A program made the position numbers and the translations under genes. Below the pieces are notes generated by a model. The model was not told where the DNA came from. It was given only the letters and a program-made list of their open reading frames with translations, and searched no databases. From Planctomycetota bacterium (GTDB taxonomy: Bacteria > Planctomycetota > Planctomycetia > Pirellulales > Pirellulaceae), in assembly GCA_024276655.1 (NCBI GenBank), contig JAJRWU010000107.1, positions 29,537 to 93,536 on the forward strand: a DNA stretch of 64,000 nucleotides, written 5' to 3'. The first letter of the stretch is position 1. Every line of letters begins with the position of its first letter. This document shows, one piece after another, positions 7,773 to 16,916 of the stretch.

Positions 7773-9089
7773 ATGGCCAGCACTCTGTTTCGTTTACGTG
7801 TCTTCGCTTTCGGCTGTTGCACGCTACTGTTCGCCGCTGTGGCGGCAGCCGACGAATGGCCGCAGTGGCGAGGTCCTCATCGCGATGGCCAATGGCGGGA
7901 AACCGGCCTTGTGGAGCGTTTCGCCCAGCCGAAATTAGAAATTCTCTGGCGTGCTCCGGTCGGTTCAGGCTACAGCGGACCCACCGTCGCCGACGGCCGC
8001 GTTTTCGTGACCGACCGTCTCGTCGAACCGGAGCAAGTCGAGCGTGTTCACTGTTTCGACTGGCAATTGGGAACCACGATTTGGTCTTACTCGTACCCCT
8101 GCGAATACAGCATCTCGTACGACGCGGGGCCGCGGGCGTGTGTCACGATCGACGATGGCCGCGCCTACGCCTTGGGCGCCATGGGGCATTTGCACTGTTT
8201 CGATGCCGGCACGGGCGCCATTTTATGGAAGCGAGATTTGAACGCTGAATACCATCTGGTCAGTTCGCAAAGGATGCCCATTTGGGGCATCGCTTCGGCG
8301 CCGTTGGTGATTGACGACCTACTCATTCTGCACGTCGGCGGCGAAAACGCCTGCATCGTGGCGCTCGATAAACGGAGCGGCGAAGAGCAGTGGCGGGCTC
8401 TGAACGACCGCGCCTCTTACTCCGCGCCCATTCTGATCCAACAGGGCGGGCGGCAGGTGGTCATCTGTTGGACCGGCGATAGTCTCGCGGGCTTGGCGCC
8501 GGAAACCGGCCGCACGCTTTGGCGCCGCCCGTTCCCGCCTTCCCGCATGCCGATCGGCATCGCGACGCCGCTGTTTTCCGGAGAGCAGTTATTCGTCACC
8601 TCCTTTTACGACGGCTCGCTGATGCTACGGCTCGACCAAAAGAAACCCGCCTTCGCGGAAATGTGGCGAAGCGTCGGACCCGATGAACGCCATACCGAGG
8701 GTCTGCATTCAATCATCAGCACGCCGATTCAAATCAAGGATCACCTCTACGGCGTCGACAGCTACGGTGAATTGCGCTGCCTGCGGGCCGACACCGGCCA
8801 ACGCATTTGGGCCGACCAAACCGCCACGCCACGCTCCCGTTGGAGCACGATCCACATGGTTCAAAACGCCGATAAGGTTTGGATGTTCAACGAACGCGGC
8901 GAGTTGATTATTTCGCGGCTCTCGCCGGCCGGCTTCGAGGAAATCAGCCGGGCGTCGTTGATTGAACCGACGCAAAACCAATTGCGGCGGCGCGGCGGGG
9001 TGTGTTGGTCGCACCCGGCGTTCGCCTACCGCCACATATTCGCCCGGAACGATAAAGAAATCGTCTGCGCCAGTTTGGAGGCAAAGTAA
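7773..9089 (+). CDS. Secreted PQQ-like beta-propeller repeat protein
   Basis: The 438-residue protein has a signal peptide (basic start, hydrophobic FAFGCCTLLFAAVAAA, cleavage near ADEW). WPQWRGPHRDGQW follows, a hallmark of planctomycete PQQ/BamB-like propeller proteins. Repeated blades carry GxxxW-type repeats such as TGRTLWRRPF, TGQRIWADQT and GAILWKRDL. A bound cofactor is not assured; most of these are probably structural or binding propellers outside the cytoplasmic membrane. The ATG at 7773 is chosen because the signal peptide starts there. Confidence 0.85.
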   Translation: MASTLFRLRVFAFGCCTLLFAAVAAADEWPQWRGPHRDGQWRETGLVERFAQPKLEILWRAPVGSGYSGPTVADGRVFVTDRLVEPEQVERVHCFDWQLGTTIWSYSYPCEYSISYDAGPRACVTIDDGRAYALGAMGHLHCFDAGTGAILWKRDLNAEYHLVSSQRMPIWGIASAPLVIDDLLILHVGGENACIVALDKRSGEEQWRALNDRASYSAPILIQQGGRQVVICWTGDSLAGLAPETGRTLWRRPFPPSRMPIGIATPLFSGEQLFVTSFYDGSLMLRLDQKKPAFAEMWRSVGPDERHTEGLHSIISTPIQIKDHLYGVDSYGELRCLRADTGQRIWADQTATPRSRWSTIHMVQNADKVWMFNERGELIISRLSPAGFEEISRASLIEPTQNQLRRRGGVCWSHPAFAYRHIFARNDKEIVCASLEAK

Positions 9090-9261
9090 ACCGTTGCCAA
9101 ACGCGACTGGCGCCCTCCAATGCTCCAGCAAACCGTCTTGCCCACGCGGCAGGGGGTTGCCAGCGCGGCGAGGCTCTGAAAAACTGGCCAGTTGCCAGCC
9201 AACTATTTTCACGCTCACTTTCGGACTCACTCACTTTCGGAACCTTTGGTGAAGACACTCC

Positions 9262-10059
9262 ATGAAGACAAACTACGTAAAGAAAAAGCTCGCCGCCGGC
9301 GAACCCTCATTCGGCACCTGGCTCACCTTGGGCGACCTCTACGCCACGCGCGTCTTGGCCCGGCTGGGATTTGACTGGCTGACGCTCGATATCGAGCATT
9401 CCGCGATCGATTGGTCGCAAGCCACGACGATTTTCAGCGCCGTGGCCGATGCGGGCTGCGTGCCGCTGGCGCGCGTGCCGGAAGGCAGCCATCACTACAT
9501 CAAGCGCGTGTTGGACGCCGGCGCCTGGGGGATTGTCGTGCCGATGGTCGACACCGTCGAACAGGCCAAAATTGCGATCGCGGCCGCAAAATACCCTCCC
9601 ACCGGCAACCGCAGCGCCGGAGGCGGCATGCACTCCATGAACTTTGCCGCCACCGCCGGCGATTATTTCAAACACGCCAACGATGAAATTCTGGTGGTGC
9701 TGCAAACGGAAAGTCCTCAAGGCGTGGCCAACGCCGAGGAAATTTATAGCCTGCCGGGCTGCGACGCCATTTTTGTCGGTCCTAATGATTTGCGATTTCA
9801 AATGCGCGCCCCTGATGGAACCGACCCCACCGCCGAGGAACATGAAGCCGCGATTCAGGAAGTGATCGTGGCGGGCAAAAAGGTTGGTACTCCGACCGGC
9901 ATTCATGCGATGAGCGCGGCGTCGGCCTTGGAGCGGGCGGAGCAAGGCATGCAGTTTATCGCGGTCGGCAGCGATTTGAAAATGATGACGGAAAAAGCAC
10001 AGGAAACCCTGCAAACGCTGGCGCCGGAAAAGGCGTTGCAAGACGTCGCCCGCTATTGA
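9262..10059 (+). CDS. HpcH/HpaI-type aldolase family protein
   Basis: The 265-residue TIM-barrel protein is of the 2-oxo-3-deoxy-acid class II aldolase family. [15 protein letters not shown] carries the metal/base region, [26 protein letters not shown] includes the substrate-binding arginine, [14 protein letters not shown] supplies the catalytic metal-binding Glu, and [10 protein letters not shown] is the second metal site. The reaction is reversible retro-aldol cleavage of a 4-hydroxy-2-oxo acid. It lies upstream of the Tm-1-like pair and may share a catabolic role with them; this is inference. A second family member is at 34640-35413. Confidence 0.85.
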   Translation: MKTNYVKKKLAAGEPSFGTWLTLGDLYATRVLARLGFDWLTLDIEHSAIDWSQATTIFSAVADAGCVPLARVPEGSHHYIKRVLDAGAWGIVVPMVDTVEQAKIAIAAAKYPPTGNRSAGGGMHSMNFAATAGDYFKHANDEILVVLQTESPQGVANAEEIYSLPGCDAIFVGPNDLRFQMRAPDGTDPTAEEHEAAIQEVIVAGKKVGTPTGIHAMSAASALERAEQGMQFIAVGSDLKMMTEKAQETLQTLAPEKALQDVARY

Positions 10060-10104
10060 GTTTGTCGCTTTGCGCGGGAGTCGGCCAAAACAAATCTCGG
10101 TGTT

Positions 10105-10255
10105 TATACTTCACGCTGCTGGCAATGGCTCGTTTAACGGCAAGCCGAAGGCGACTACGTTTTTCTGTCTGGCTCAAACGCGCTGCCACAAAACGCAGTC
10201 GCCTTCGGCTTGCCGTTAAACGAAAAATGTGACATTTTCGACCGCGTACGGTATA
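10105..10255. repeat. MITE-like element B, copy 2 (inverted)
   Basis: The element begins TATACTTCACG and ends CGTACGGTATA, with the internal arms CGTTTAACGGCAAGCCGAAG and CTTCGGCTTGCCGTTAAACG present. Relative to copy 1 at 7565-7714 it is inverted. Length differs by one base. Confidence 0.85.
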
Positions 10256-10287
10256 GAAGCCTGGATTTTTCAAAAAGCCGGGCTTCT
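10255..10287. terminator. Terminator-like hairpin variant, family copy 3
   Basis: The arms AGAAGCCTGGATTTTT and AAAAAGCCGGGCTTCT pair with mismatches. This is a variant of the family stem, sharing its form with the copy at 23037-23069. Confidence 0.55.
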
Positions 10288-10336
10288 CACTCGCCAATAA
10301 CGACTCGTAATAGGATCGATTTCCACCAGGCTCGAT

Positions 10337-11572
10337 ATGAGTATTTACCTCATCGCCACGCTCGATACCAAAGGCCCCGACGCCGCCTTTGTACGCGACC
10401 GGCTGGCGAAATTGGGCCGAAAAACCACGTTGGTCGACACCGGCTGCCTCGGCCAGCCGACCGTACCGGCCGACATCTCGCGTGAGGAAGTTTTTCAAGC
10501 AGCCAGCCGTTTTTCGGGCGAAGTCACGCTTGAACAAGTCGCCCGCGAAGCTGATCGCGGAAAAGCGATCGCGCTGGCGGCGCGGGGCGCGGCGGAAATA
10601 ACAATGCGGGCCCATGCCGCGGGGAAATTGGACGGCGTGTTGGCGTTGGGCGGTTCGGCCGGCACGACCATCGGCACAACAGCCATGCGCCGTTTACCGA
10701 TCGGCGTGCCAAAGCTGATGGTCAGCACGTTGGCTTCGGGGCAGGTGCGGCCGTACGTGGGTGATCGAGATATCATGATGCTCAATTCGGTGGTCGACAT
10801 TGCGGGGTTGAATCGCATCAGCCGGCCGATTTTGAGCAACGCCGCCGCGGCCATGGCTGGCATGGCGGCGCATCGCTTGCCGGAGTCGGGCGAAGACAAG
10901 CCGCTGATTGCCGCCACGATGTTCGGCGTGACCACGCCCTGTGTCGAGCGCGCCCGCGCCCGACTAGAGGATGCCGGTTTCGAAGTGCTCGTTTTTCATG
11001 CTACGGGAAACGGCGGCATGGCGATGGAGTCGCTCATTCGCGATGGCCTGTTCGTCGGCCTGCTCGATATCACGACCACGGAACTGGCCGATGAGTTGGT
11101 CGGCGGCGTGCTTTCGGCGGGGCCTGGGCGATTAACAGCGGCCGCCGAGTGTGGCGTGCCCCAAGTGGTTTCCGTCGGCGCGACCGATATGGTCAACTTC
11201 GCCGCCCGGACCACCATCCCGCCGCGTTTCGCCGGCCGCATGTTCCACGAGCATAATCCCACCATCACACTGATGCGCACCACGATTGAAGAGAATCGAA
11301 AACTGGGCGAGGAAATCGGCCACAAGGTTTCGGCTTCGACCGGCCCCGCCGCAATCTTGCTTCCACTGGCCGGTGTTTCGGCCATCGACCAAGCCGGCCA
11401 ACCGTTTGACGACCCCGGTGCGCGGGAAAGCTTGTTCGAGGGCGTTCGCAGCAGCCACGGCGACGTGGAGTTGCTCGAATTGCCGTATCATATTAACGAT
11501 GCGGACTTCGCCGACGCCGCGGCCGCCAAACTGCTTACCTTGATTCGGTCGGCCGCGAGAACGAACGATTGA
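10337..11572 (+). CDS. Tm-1-like ATP-binding domain protein (UPF0261)
   Basis: The 411-residue protein matches UPF0261. The N-terminal Rossmann-like MSIYLIATLDTKGPD leads to the GVLALGGSAGTTIGT phosphate-binding loop. A second half carries ATMFGVTTPCVERARARLE and FHATGNGGMAMESLI. The family corresponds to the N-terminal half of the plant tobamovirus-resistance protein Tm-1; the bacterial biochemical role is not settled. The next gene encodes the family matching the other half of Tm-1, so the two probably work together. Confidence 0.85.
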   Translation: MSIYLIATLDTKGPDAAFVRDRLAKLGRKTTLVDTGCLGQPTVPADISREEVFQAASRFSGEVTLEQVAREADRGKAIALAARGAAEITMRAHAAGKLDGVLALGGSAGTTIGTTAMRRLPIGVPKLMVSTLASGQVRPYVGDRDIMMLNSVVDIAGLNRISRPILSNAAAAMAGMAAHRLPESGEDKPLIAATMFGVTTPCVERARARLEDAGFEVLVFHATGNGGMAMESLIRDGLFVGLLDITTTELADELVGGVLSAGPGRLTAAAECGVPQVVSVGATDMVNFAARTTIPPRFAGRMFHEHNPTITLMRTTIEENRKLGEEIGHKVSASTGPAAILLPLAGVSAIDQAGQPFDDPGARESLFEGVRSSHGDVELLELPYHINDADFADAAAAKLLTLIRSAARTND

Positions 11573-11742
11573 AAGGGAAGCATAGCGCGGCCGATGGCCG
11601 CAACCAAAAAATTTGACCGTTCATGATTTTCACCGGTCGTAAGAATGCAACCCTCGTTCTCGCTCGCGTAAACTCCGCGTGACACGAATTGAACAGGAGA
11701 GAACGGAGGAAACAGAGAAATGATGCTGAAAAATAAGTTTTT

Positions 11743-12609
11743 ATGACCCACTCCAGCGAGGCTTCCAGCATGGGCATGTTCCGGCGCGATGAAATTCTCA
11801 GCCGACTGAAAAGCAAGGTGGCGGCCGGGCGGCCGATTGTCGGCGGCGGCGCGGGAACCGGCCTCAGCGCCAAGATGTCGGAAGCCGGCGGCGTCGATCT
11901 GCTAGTGATCTACAACTCCGGTCGTTTTCGCATGGCGGGCCGCGGCTCCCTGGCGGGTTTGATGCCCTACGGCGACGCCAACGCGATTGTCCTCGACATG
12001 GCTCGCGAAGTGATACCGGTCGTGAAACACACGCCGGTGCTGGCCGGCGTTTGCGCCACCGACCCCTTTAGGATCATGAAGTTGTTTCTTCAGGAAGTCG
12101 ACGCAGCGGGGTTTTCCGGCGTGCAGAACTTTCCCACCGTCGGTTTGATTGACGGCCACTACCGCCAGAATCTGGAAGAGACCGGCATGGGTTTTGGCTT
12201 GGAGGTCGACATGATCCGCCTGGCCCATGAAATGGGTATGCTGACCACGCCCTACTGTTTCGACCACGACCAAGCCGCGGCCATGGCCGGCGCCGGCGCC
12301 GACGTTCTCATCCCGCACATGGGGCTGACCACCAAGGGCGCGGTTGGCGCCGAAACAGCATGCACGCTGGAGGAAGCGGCGCGGCGCGTGCAAAACATGC
12401 ACGACGCCGCCAAACGGGTCAATCCCGACATCCTAGTGCTCTGCCACGGCGGCCCCATTGCGGAGCCGGCCGACGCCCAATTCATTCTCGACCATACTCA
12501 GGGCGTGGTCGGTTTTTACGGCGCAAGCAGCATGGAGCGGTTGCCGGTGGAGCCGGCCATTGCGAATCGGGTTCGCGAGTTCACTGAACTATCATTTTCG
12601 AGAAAGTGA
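11743..12609 (+). CDS. Phosphoenolpyruvate hydrolase-like TIM-barrel protein
   Basis: The 288-residue protein belongs to the PEP-hydrolase-like/TIM-barrel signal transduction family (PF09370 type). Indicators are [33 protein letters not shown], the [15 protein letters not shown] segment, and [17 protein letters not shown] near the C-terminus. It corresponds to the C-terminal half of plant Tm-1. Enzymatic activity on PEP is proposed for relatives and not shown here. The last four codons and stop lie in the first unit of a tandem repeat (12593-12693), so the repeat has fixed the C-terminus. Confidence 0.85.
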   Translation: MTHSSEASSMGMFRRDEILSRLKSKVAAGRPIVGGGAGTGLSAKMSEAGGVDLLVIYNSGRFRMAGRGSLAGLMPYGDANAIVLDMAREVIPVVKHTPVLAGVCATDPFRIMKLFLQEVDAAGFSGVQNFPTVGLIDGHYRQNLEETGMGFGLEVDMIRLAHEMGMLTTPYCFDHDQAAAMAGAGADVLIPHMGLTTKGAVGAETACTLEEAARRVQNMHDAAKRVNPDILVLCHGGPIAEPADAQFILDHTQGVVGFYGASSMERLPVEPAIANRVREFTELSFSRK

Positions 12610-12693
12610 GCCATTTTCGAGAAAGTGAGCGGCGTTTTCGAGAAAGTGAGCGGCATTTTCGAGAAAGTGAGCCGTTTTCGAGAAAGTGAGCGG
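12593..12693. repeat. Five-copy 19-21 bp tandem repeat
   Basis: Five units share the core TTTTCGAGAAAGTGAGC. Unit starts are about 12593, 12612, 12633, 12654 and 12673; units differ by a CA/CG lead and an optional GG tail. The first unit supplies the stop codon of the PEP-hydrolase-like gene. The TTCGAGAAA core also occurs in the 15-bp repeat at 32805-32954. Confidence 0.85.
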
Positions 12694-12772
12694 AGCTTCA
12701 ATATCTACTTGGCCTGAACGACACGCACTTGTGCGAACGATCTGCAAATTTCCGAACGGACGTTGGCATCTG

Positions 12773-12881
12773 GTAAGCATCGAGCGGAAATTAATGTCGT
12801 AGTGGGATGGTTCACCGCTCACCCACGGTCTGGCGACGATGGCTACACAAATGCGACAGTTATCTATCGAGCGGTGCTAAG
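12773..12881. repeat. MITE-like element A, copy 2
   Basis: Same ends as copy 1 (TAAGCATCGAGCGGAAA at the left, ATCGAGCGGTGCTAAG at the right). It is shorter by about 16-19 bp because the left internal arm (CCATGCTCGCCAGAGC) is missing, which destroys the central hairpin. The remaining sequence between 12610 and 13127 holds no supported gene. Confidence 0.75.
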
Positions 12882-13127
12882 CCGCCGGTAAATGTATTCC
12901 CGCCGCCCGTCTAAATACTCATCTGCGGCGCGGGTTTTTGGCGCGCCGAGCGCCGACGCGCCCCACGTCAGACGATATACTAAGAACCGTTCGAGCAATG
13001 AGCGTCGCCTTTCGCGCCGCGAAAGTAGCGTTCTTTCCCGGACCGAAACGCGACGATGAGAACAACGGTTTCTCAAACGCCCCAAGCGTGTGGTGGAAAC
13101 TTCCCTGCCAGTACAACGGTTGCGATT

Positions 13128-13790
13128 ATGAATGATTCGATGCCCCCCGAACCCGATCCTCACGATTCTTCAGCAGAGCCGCCCGAAGGCGGCGGGCGAA
13201 CGGAGCAGGTGCAATCGACGCCCGTCACCGCCCGCGTGCCAGACCACGTAAGCCAAGGCGTGTTCAGCACCGGCGTGATTATCATGACCGGCAACACGGA
13301 ATTCGTGCTCGACTTTTTGCAGTGCATCGGCAAGCCCCGGCAGGTGGCGGCCCGCGTGGTCATGCCGCACGCCACGCTGCCGCAAATGATCGACGCCTTG
13401 ACCAGAAACATTGATCTTTACAAACAACGATTCGGCGATCTGCATGACCCCGCCCGCCCGCCGCAGCAGAACAATCCGTCGGTTCAGGAAATCTACGACG
13501 AACTCAAACTGCCCGACGCCGTCCTCAGCGGGGCCTACGCCAACGGCGTGATGATCACGCACGGCCCGACCGAATTCGGCTTCGATTTCCTCACCAACTT
13601 TTTCCCGCACTCCGCGGTTTCCTGCCGCGTATTCTTGGCTGCGGGCCAGGCGCCGCGATTGTTGGAGTCGCTCCAGGGCACATTCCAACAGTTTCAAACG
13701 CGCGTTCAAGACCAACAAAAGACGCAAGCCGAGAAACGCGAGCAAGAAGACGAGAATCCTCCCGCCGCCGGCTCAAACGGAAACGAATAG
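13128..13790 (+). CDS. DUF3467 protein with duplicated domain
   Basis: The 220-residue cytoplasmic protein has two related segments. Residues ~40-105 begin VSQGVFSTGVIIMTGNTEFVLDF and residues ~145-210 begin LSGAYANGVMITHGPTEFGFDF. Each ends in a VxxxVFxxPxxxxxLLxxLxxNIxxY-type pattern typical of DUF3467. The N-terminus is Pro/Glu/Ser-rich and the C-terminus is a charged, Gln-rich tail. Function unknown. The ATG at 13128 is chosen because earlier in-frame sequence from 13056 looks non-coding; neither start has a clear ribosome site. Confidence 0.75.
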   Translation: MNDSMPPEPDPHDSSAEPPEGGGRTEQVQSTPVTARVPDHVSQGVFSTGVIIMTGNTEFVLDFLQCIGKPRQVAARVVMPHATLPQMIDALTRNIDLYKQRFGDLHDPARPPQQNNPSVQEIYDELKLPDAVLSGAYANGVMITHGPTEFGFDFLTNFFPHSAVSCRVFLAAGQAPRLLESLQGTFQQFQTRVQDQQKTQAEKREQEDENPPAAGSNGNE

Positions 13791-13938
13791 CACGGCGCGG
13801 CAGCCGGCTTTCATAAAAACGAAATGCTTCCGCGCGGCTTGCGGCGGTGGTAGAATGTACCTTCCGCACTCCTACTCGCCCATCGCCAGAGGCGATCATT
13901 TATTCCTCCAAGCATTTACTCTTTCAAGGAAAAAAGTC

Positions 13939-14826
13939 ATGCGATTTCGCCTCGTCGCCGGGATGCTGCTGTGCGTCGCCATCTTATCCGTCAGCGCGCC
14001 AGCCGCCGAGAAAATGCCGGCGTTGATCATCGAGGGGCAAAACAATCACAAGGTGTGGCCGAAAACCTCGCTGATGATGAAAAAGTATCTGGAAGACACC
14101 GGCCTGTTTTCCGTCGACATCATCCGAACCGCGCCGAACGGGACGGACCCAAATTTCCATCCTCCGTTTTCCAAATACCGCGTCGTGATTTCGAATTACA
14201 ACGGCGCCGCCTGGCCGGAAGCCACGCAACGCGACTTCATCAAATATTTGAAGGGCGGCGGCGGCTTTGTCGTGGTGCATGCCGCGAATAATTCCTTCGG
14301 TGATTGGAAGGAATACAACGAGGCGATTGGGCTTGGCGGCTGGGGCGGGCGCAACGAGAAGAGCGGCCCTTACGTATACTTCAGCGAGCAAGGCAAGGTC
14401 GTCCGCGATACTTCGGCCGGGCGCGGCGGCAGCCATGGTTCGCAACATCCTTTCGTGGTGATTGTTCGCGACGCCAACCACCCGATCACGCGCGGCATGC
14501 CGTCGGCATGGTTGCACGGTAAAGACGAACTCTACGACCGTTTGCGAGGCCCCGCCGAAAACATGCATGTGCTGGCCACCGCGTATTCCTCGCCTAACCA
14601 ACGCGGCGCCGGCCGCCACGAGCCGATGCTATTCACGGTCTCGTTTGGGAAAGGCCGCGTTTTCCATACGCCGATGGGCCACGCCGATTATTCGCAAGAG
14701 TGCGTTGGCTTTATCACCACGCTGCAACGCGGCGCCGAGTGGGCCGCCACCGGAAAGGTGACTATCAAAATCCCCTCCGACTTCCCCACCGCCGACAAAG
14801 TCAGCCGCCGGGCGTTTAAGGAATAA
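13939..14826 (+). CDS. ThuA domain-containing secreted protein
   Basis: The 295-residue protein has a signal peptide (MRFRLVAGMLLCVAILSVSAPAAE). A ThuA/glutamine-amidotransferase-like fold follows: ALIIEGQNNHKVW, YRVVISNYNG, GGGFVVVHAANNSF, and GKGRVFHTPMGHADYS near the C-terminus. ThuA proteins are common in planctomycetes and linked to carbohydrate (trehalose-type) use; the class-I amidotransferase catalytic Cys is not evident. A purine-rich AAGGA lies before the ATG at 13939. Confidence 0.88.
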   Translation: MRFRLVAGMLLCVAILSVSAPAAEKMPALIIEGQNNHKVWPKTSLMMKKYLEDTGLFSVDIIRTAPNGTDPNFHPPFSKYRVVISNYNGAAWPEATQRDFIKYLKGGGGFVVVHAANNSFGDWKEYNEAIGLGGWGGRNEKSGPYVYFSEQGKVVRDTSAGRGGSHGSQHPFVVIVRDANHPITRGMPSAWLHGKDELYDRLRGPAENMHVLATAYSSPNQRGAGRHEPMLFTVSFGKGRVFHTPMGHADYSQECVGFITTLQRGAEWAATGKVTIKIPSDFPTADKVSRRAFKE

Positions 14827-14856
14827 CGCCAGCGGCAAGCAAGAATTTACGGAGTC

Positions 14857-14889
14857 AAAAGCCCGGCATTTTCAAAATGCCGTGCTTTT
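14857..14889. terminator. Bidirectional terminator-like hairpin, family copy 4
   Basis: The stem is AAAAGCCCGGCATTTT with one mismatch on the 3' arm (GCCGTGC). It lies between the ends of the convergent ThuA and halogenase-like genes and could stop transcripts from both. Confidence 0.7.
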
Positions 14890-14986
14890 AATTCGGCATG
14901 TAAATCCAGGACTGTTGTCAAGGAATAACGCCAACGCGGGCGGGTCGGCGTCTGCTCGATACTCCCGCCGACGGCTGCGTTTTACG

Positions 14987-16252
14987 TTAGCTGTTTTTCA
15001 TCGTGGGCTGGTCGCGGCTTGGCTGGTCGGCTTCCAAACGGTCGAGCCAGGGGTCGAGGTCGTTGAAGATTTGGCCCGCCGAGTCGTGAAAAATCCGGCC
15101 GATGAGCAGGTCGGTCAAATCGGCCTTGTAATGCGGGTGCTCTTTCATGAAGCCGCCGAAACTGAAGTCCTTGGAATAGTAGGCTCGGACCAGTTTTCGA
15201 ATCCAATTGGCGCCGGCGTCGAATTCGGCGCACCAGCGCCCTAGCTGGGCTGCTGAAGTATCGTCGTTTTTCAAGCCGGCGATGATAGCGTCGGCGGCGA
15301 GTTCTCCTGAATACAAGGCAAAATAAACGCCCGAGGAATAGATAGGATCGATGAATCCGTAGGCGTCGCCGACGAGCACCCAGCCATCGCCGCTGCGTTG
15401 TTTAGTGGCGTAGGAAAACTCCTTGGCCACGTGATACCGGCTGTTGCATTGGGCGTCGGCCAACCAGCGGGAGAGCACCTCGCATTCGGCCAACTGCTGC
15501 TGGAAGACCGCATCCGGCGAACCCCGCTCCTTGCGCAACAAACCGCGATCGGCTACAACGCCAATGCTCGTTATGCCGCCTGAGAGCGGAATGAACCAAA
15601 ACCAGGATTTTTTGTCGCGGGTTTGCAGAATGATGGTGGCGCCGCCGTGCTCGCCAGGGTCGCGGCGGGCGTTCTTGAAGTAGGACCAGATGGCGGTCTT
15701 TTGCAGCGTGGGGTCGTTCACTTTCAAGGCCAGCCGATGGGCGAGAAACGCCGTTTGGCCGGTCGCGTCGACCAACACGCGGCAACGGACTTCGCGTTTT
15801 TTGCCATCTTGCGTTTGCAGCTTGACGCCCACCGCCCGCTGGCCGGAGAAAATCGGCTCCAGCACGCGCGTTTCGTCGTAACAGTCGGCGCCTTTGGCGG
15901 CGGCGTTCTCGAAGAGCATTTTGTCGAAATCGGCCCGCTCCACCTGCCACGTTTGAGAGTTCTCGCGAGGGTCGTGCTGTTTGAAGAAAAACGGCTGCGA
16001 TTCCTTGCCCGAACTCGTAACAAACTGCACGCTGACTTTCTTCACGAAAGGACTCGTCTGCATTTGCTCCAACACGCCCAAACGCTTCAGCGGCCAATAC
16101 GTTTCCGGCATCAGCGATTCGCCCACATGAAAACGCGGCGTTTTCTCGCGCTCCACCAGCAGCGTGGAAAGACCGGCCTGGGCCGTTAAGGCCGCCGTGG
16201 CGCAGCCGCCGGGGCCGCCGCCCACCACGATGCAGTCGTAGCTGTCTTGCAT
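14987..16252 (-). CDS. FAD-dependent oxidoreductase, flavin halogenase-like
   Basis: The protein has 421 residues. The FAD-binding GxGxxG is VVGGGPGGCATA at residues 9-20. A WxWxIP motif is present at residues 217-222 (WFWFIP), the signature of flavin-dependent halogenases. VGDAYGFIDPIYSSGVYFAL binds the flavin ribityl/phosphate. Lys72 in FVKKVSVQF lies in register with the halogenase catalytic lysine by my reading; this is tentative. Related non-halogenating monooxygenases and geranylgeranyl-reductase-like enzymes share much of this. It is third in an operon after the radical SAM and chorismate-lyase-like genes (gaps of 24 and 34 bp), which suggests an aromatic substrate. Confidence 0.75.
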   Translation of the reverse strand: MQDSYDCIVVGGGPGGCATAALTAQAGLSTLLVEREKTPRFHVGESLMPETYWPLKRLGVLEQMQTSPFVKKVSVQFVTSSGKESQPFFFKQHDPRENSQTWQVERADFDKMLFENAAAKGADCYDETRVLEPIFSGQRAVGVKLQTQDGKKREVRCRVLVDATGQTAFLAHRLALKVNDPTLQKTAIWSYFKNARRDPGEHGGATIILQTRDKKSWFWFIPLSGGITSIGVVADRGLLRKERGSPDAVFQQQLAECEVLSRWLADAQCNSRYHVAKEFSYATKQRSGDGWVLVGDAYGFIDPIYSSGVYFALYSGELAADAIIAGLKNDDTSAAQLGRWCAEFDAGANWIRKLVRAYYSKDFSFGGFMKEHPHYKADLTDLLIGRIFHDSAGQIFNDLDPWLDRLEADQPSRDQPTMKNS

Positions 16253-16286
16253 GAGAAACCTCTATTCCCAAGTACTCGTTTCGACT

Positions 16287-16892
16287 TTAGTTATCTCGTC
16301 CGGCCAAGGTGACGATTTCCAATAGCTCCACCGCCGGCTCGCCGTCGCAATAGATCAGCGCGGTGCGGCCGAAAACGGTTTGCGAGCGCTCCAACTGCAA
16401 AGCCGCACAAAGATCGGGGCCGGGTTCGATTTTCCAGAGCGTCGCGAGTTCGACATGCCGCAACACGTTATGTTCGATGAGCACTCGCCCCAGCGGCGTT
16501 GTTTCATTTTCGATTTCACTGCGAACGTCCGGGCTGATGGCGTTGAGGTCGAGCCGTACGATGCCGAACTGCACGACGGCTTCGTCGGAGGTGCGGTGCA
16601 GCAAAATCTTGCGTGAATAGTGCGACTCGCCGCTTTGACGCTCCAGCACCGCCACCCGCACCGGGCAGCCATGAAAGGCCTCAACCGTCACAGTCATGTG
16701 CTCTTCATGGGCCAGCAAACGCCGCTCGGCGGGCGGCATTTGCTCAGCGGAAACCTGAGTGAACCGCCCCAGTTGTTCGGCCTGTTCGTAAAACAAACCG
16801 ATCAGGGTGTGGAGATCGGGGAGTGGCTGCGAGGCGGGATTCACAATCGAATGCTCGTCGGTGGTGAGGCGGGGATTATTTTTCAGACACAA
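16287..16892 (-). CDS. Chorismate lyase-like protein (DUF98/UbiC fold)
   Basis: The 201-residue cytoplasmic protein has MPPAERRLLAHEEHMTVTVE early, a central strand with SRKILLHRT, and ENETTPLGRVLIEHNVLRHVE followed by FGRTALIYCDGEPAVELLEI. PLGxxL followed by a C-terminal RxxLIYCDxxPAxELLE pattern is typical of chorismate pyruvate-lyase-like families (UbiC and DUF98), which make 4- or 3-hydroxybenzoate from chorismate. Assignment rests on pattern and length, so some doubt remains. Its place between radical SAM and halogenase-like genes fits supply of a hydroxybenzoate scaffold. Confidence 0.65.
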   Translation of the reverse strand: MCLKNNPRLTTDEHSIVNPASQPLPDLHTLIGLFYEQAEQLGRFTQVSAEQMPPAERRLLAHEEHMTVTVEAFHGCPVRVAVLERQSGESHYSRKILLHRTSDEAVVQFGIVRLDLNAISPDVRSEIENETTPLGRVLIEHNVLRHVELATLWKIEPGPDLCAALQLERSQTVFGRTALIYCDGEPAVELLEIVTLAGRDN

Positions 16893-16916
16893 ACACTGTG
16901 TAGCCGGCGGCCATCG

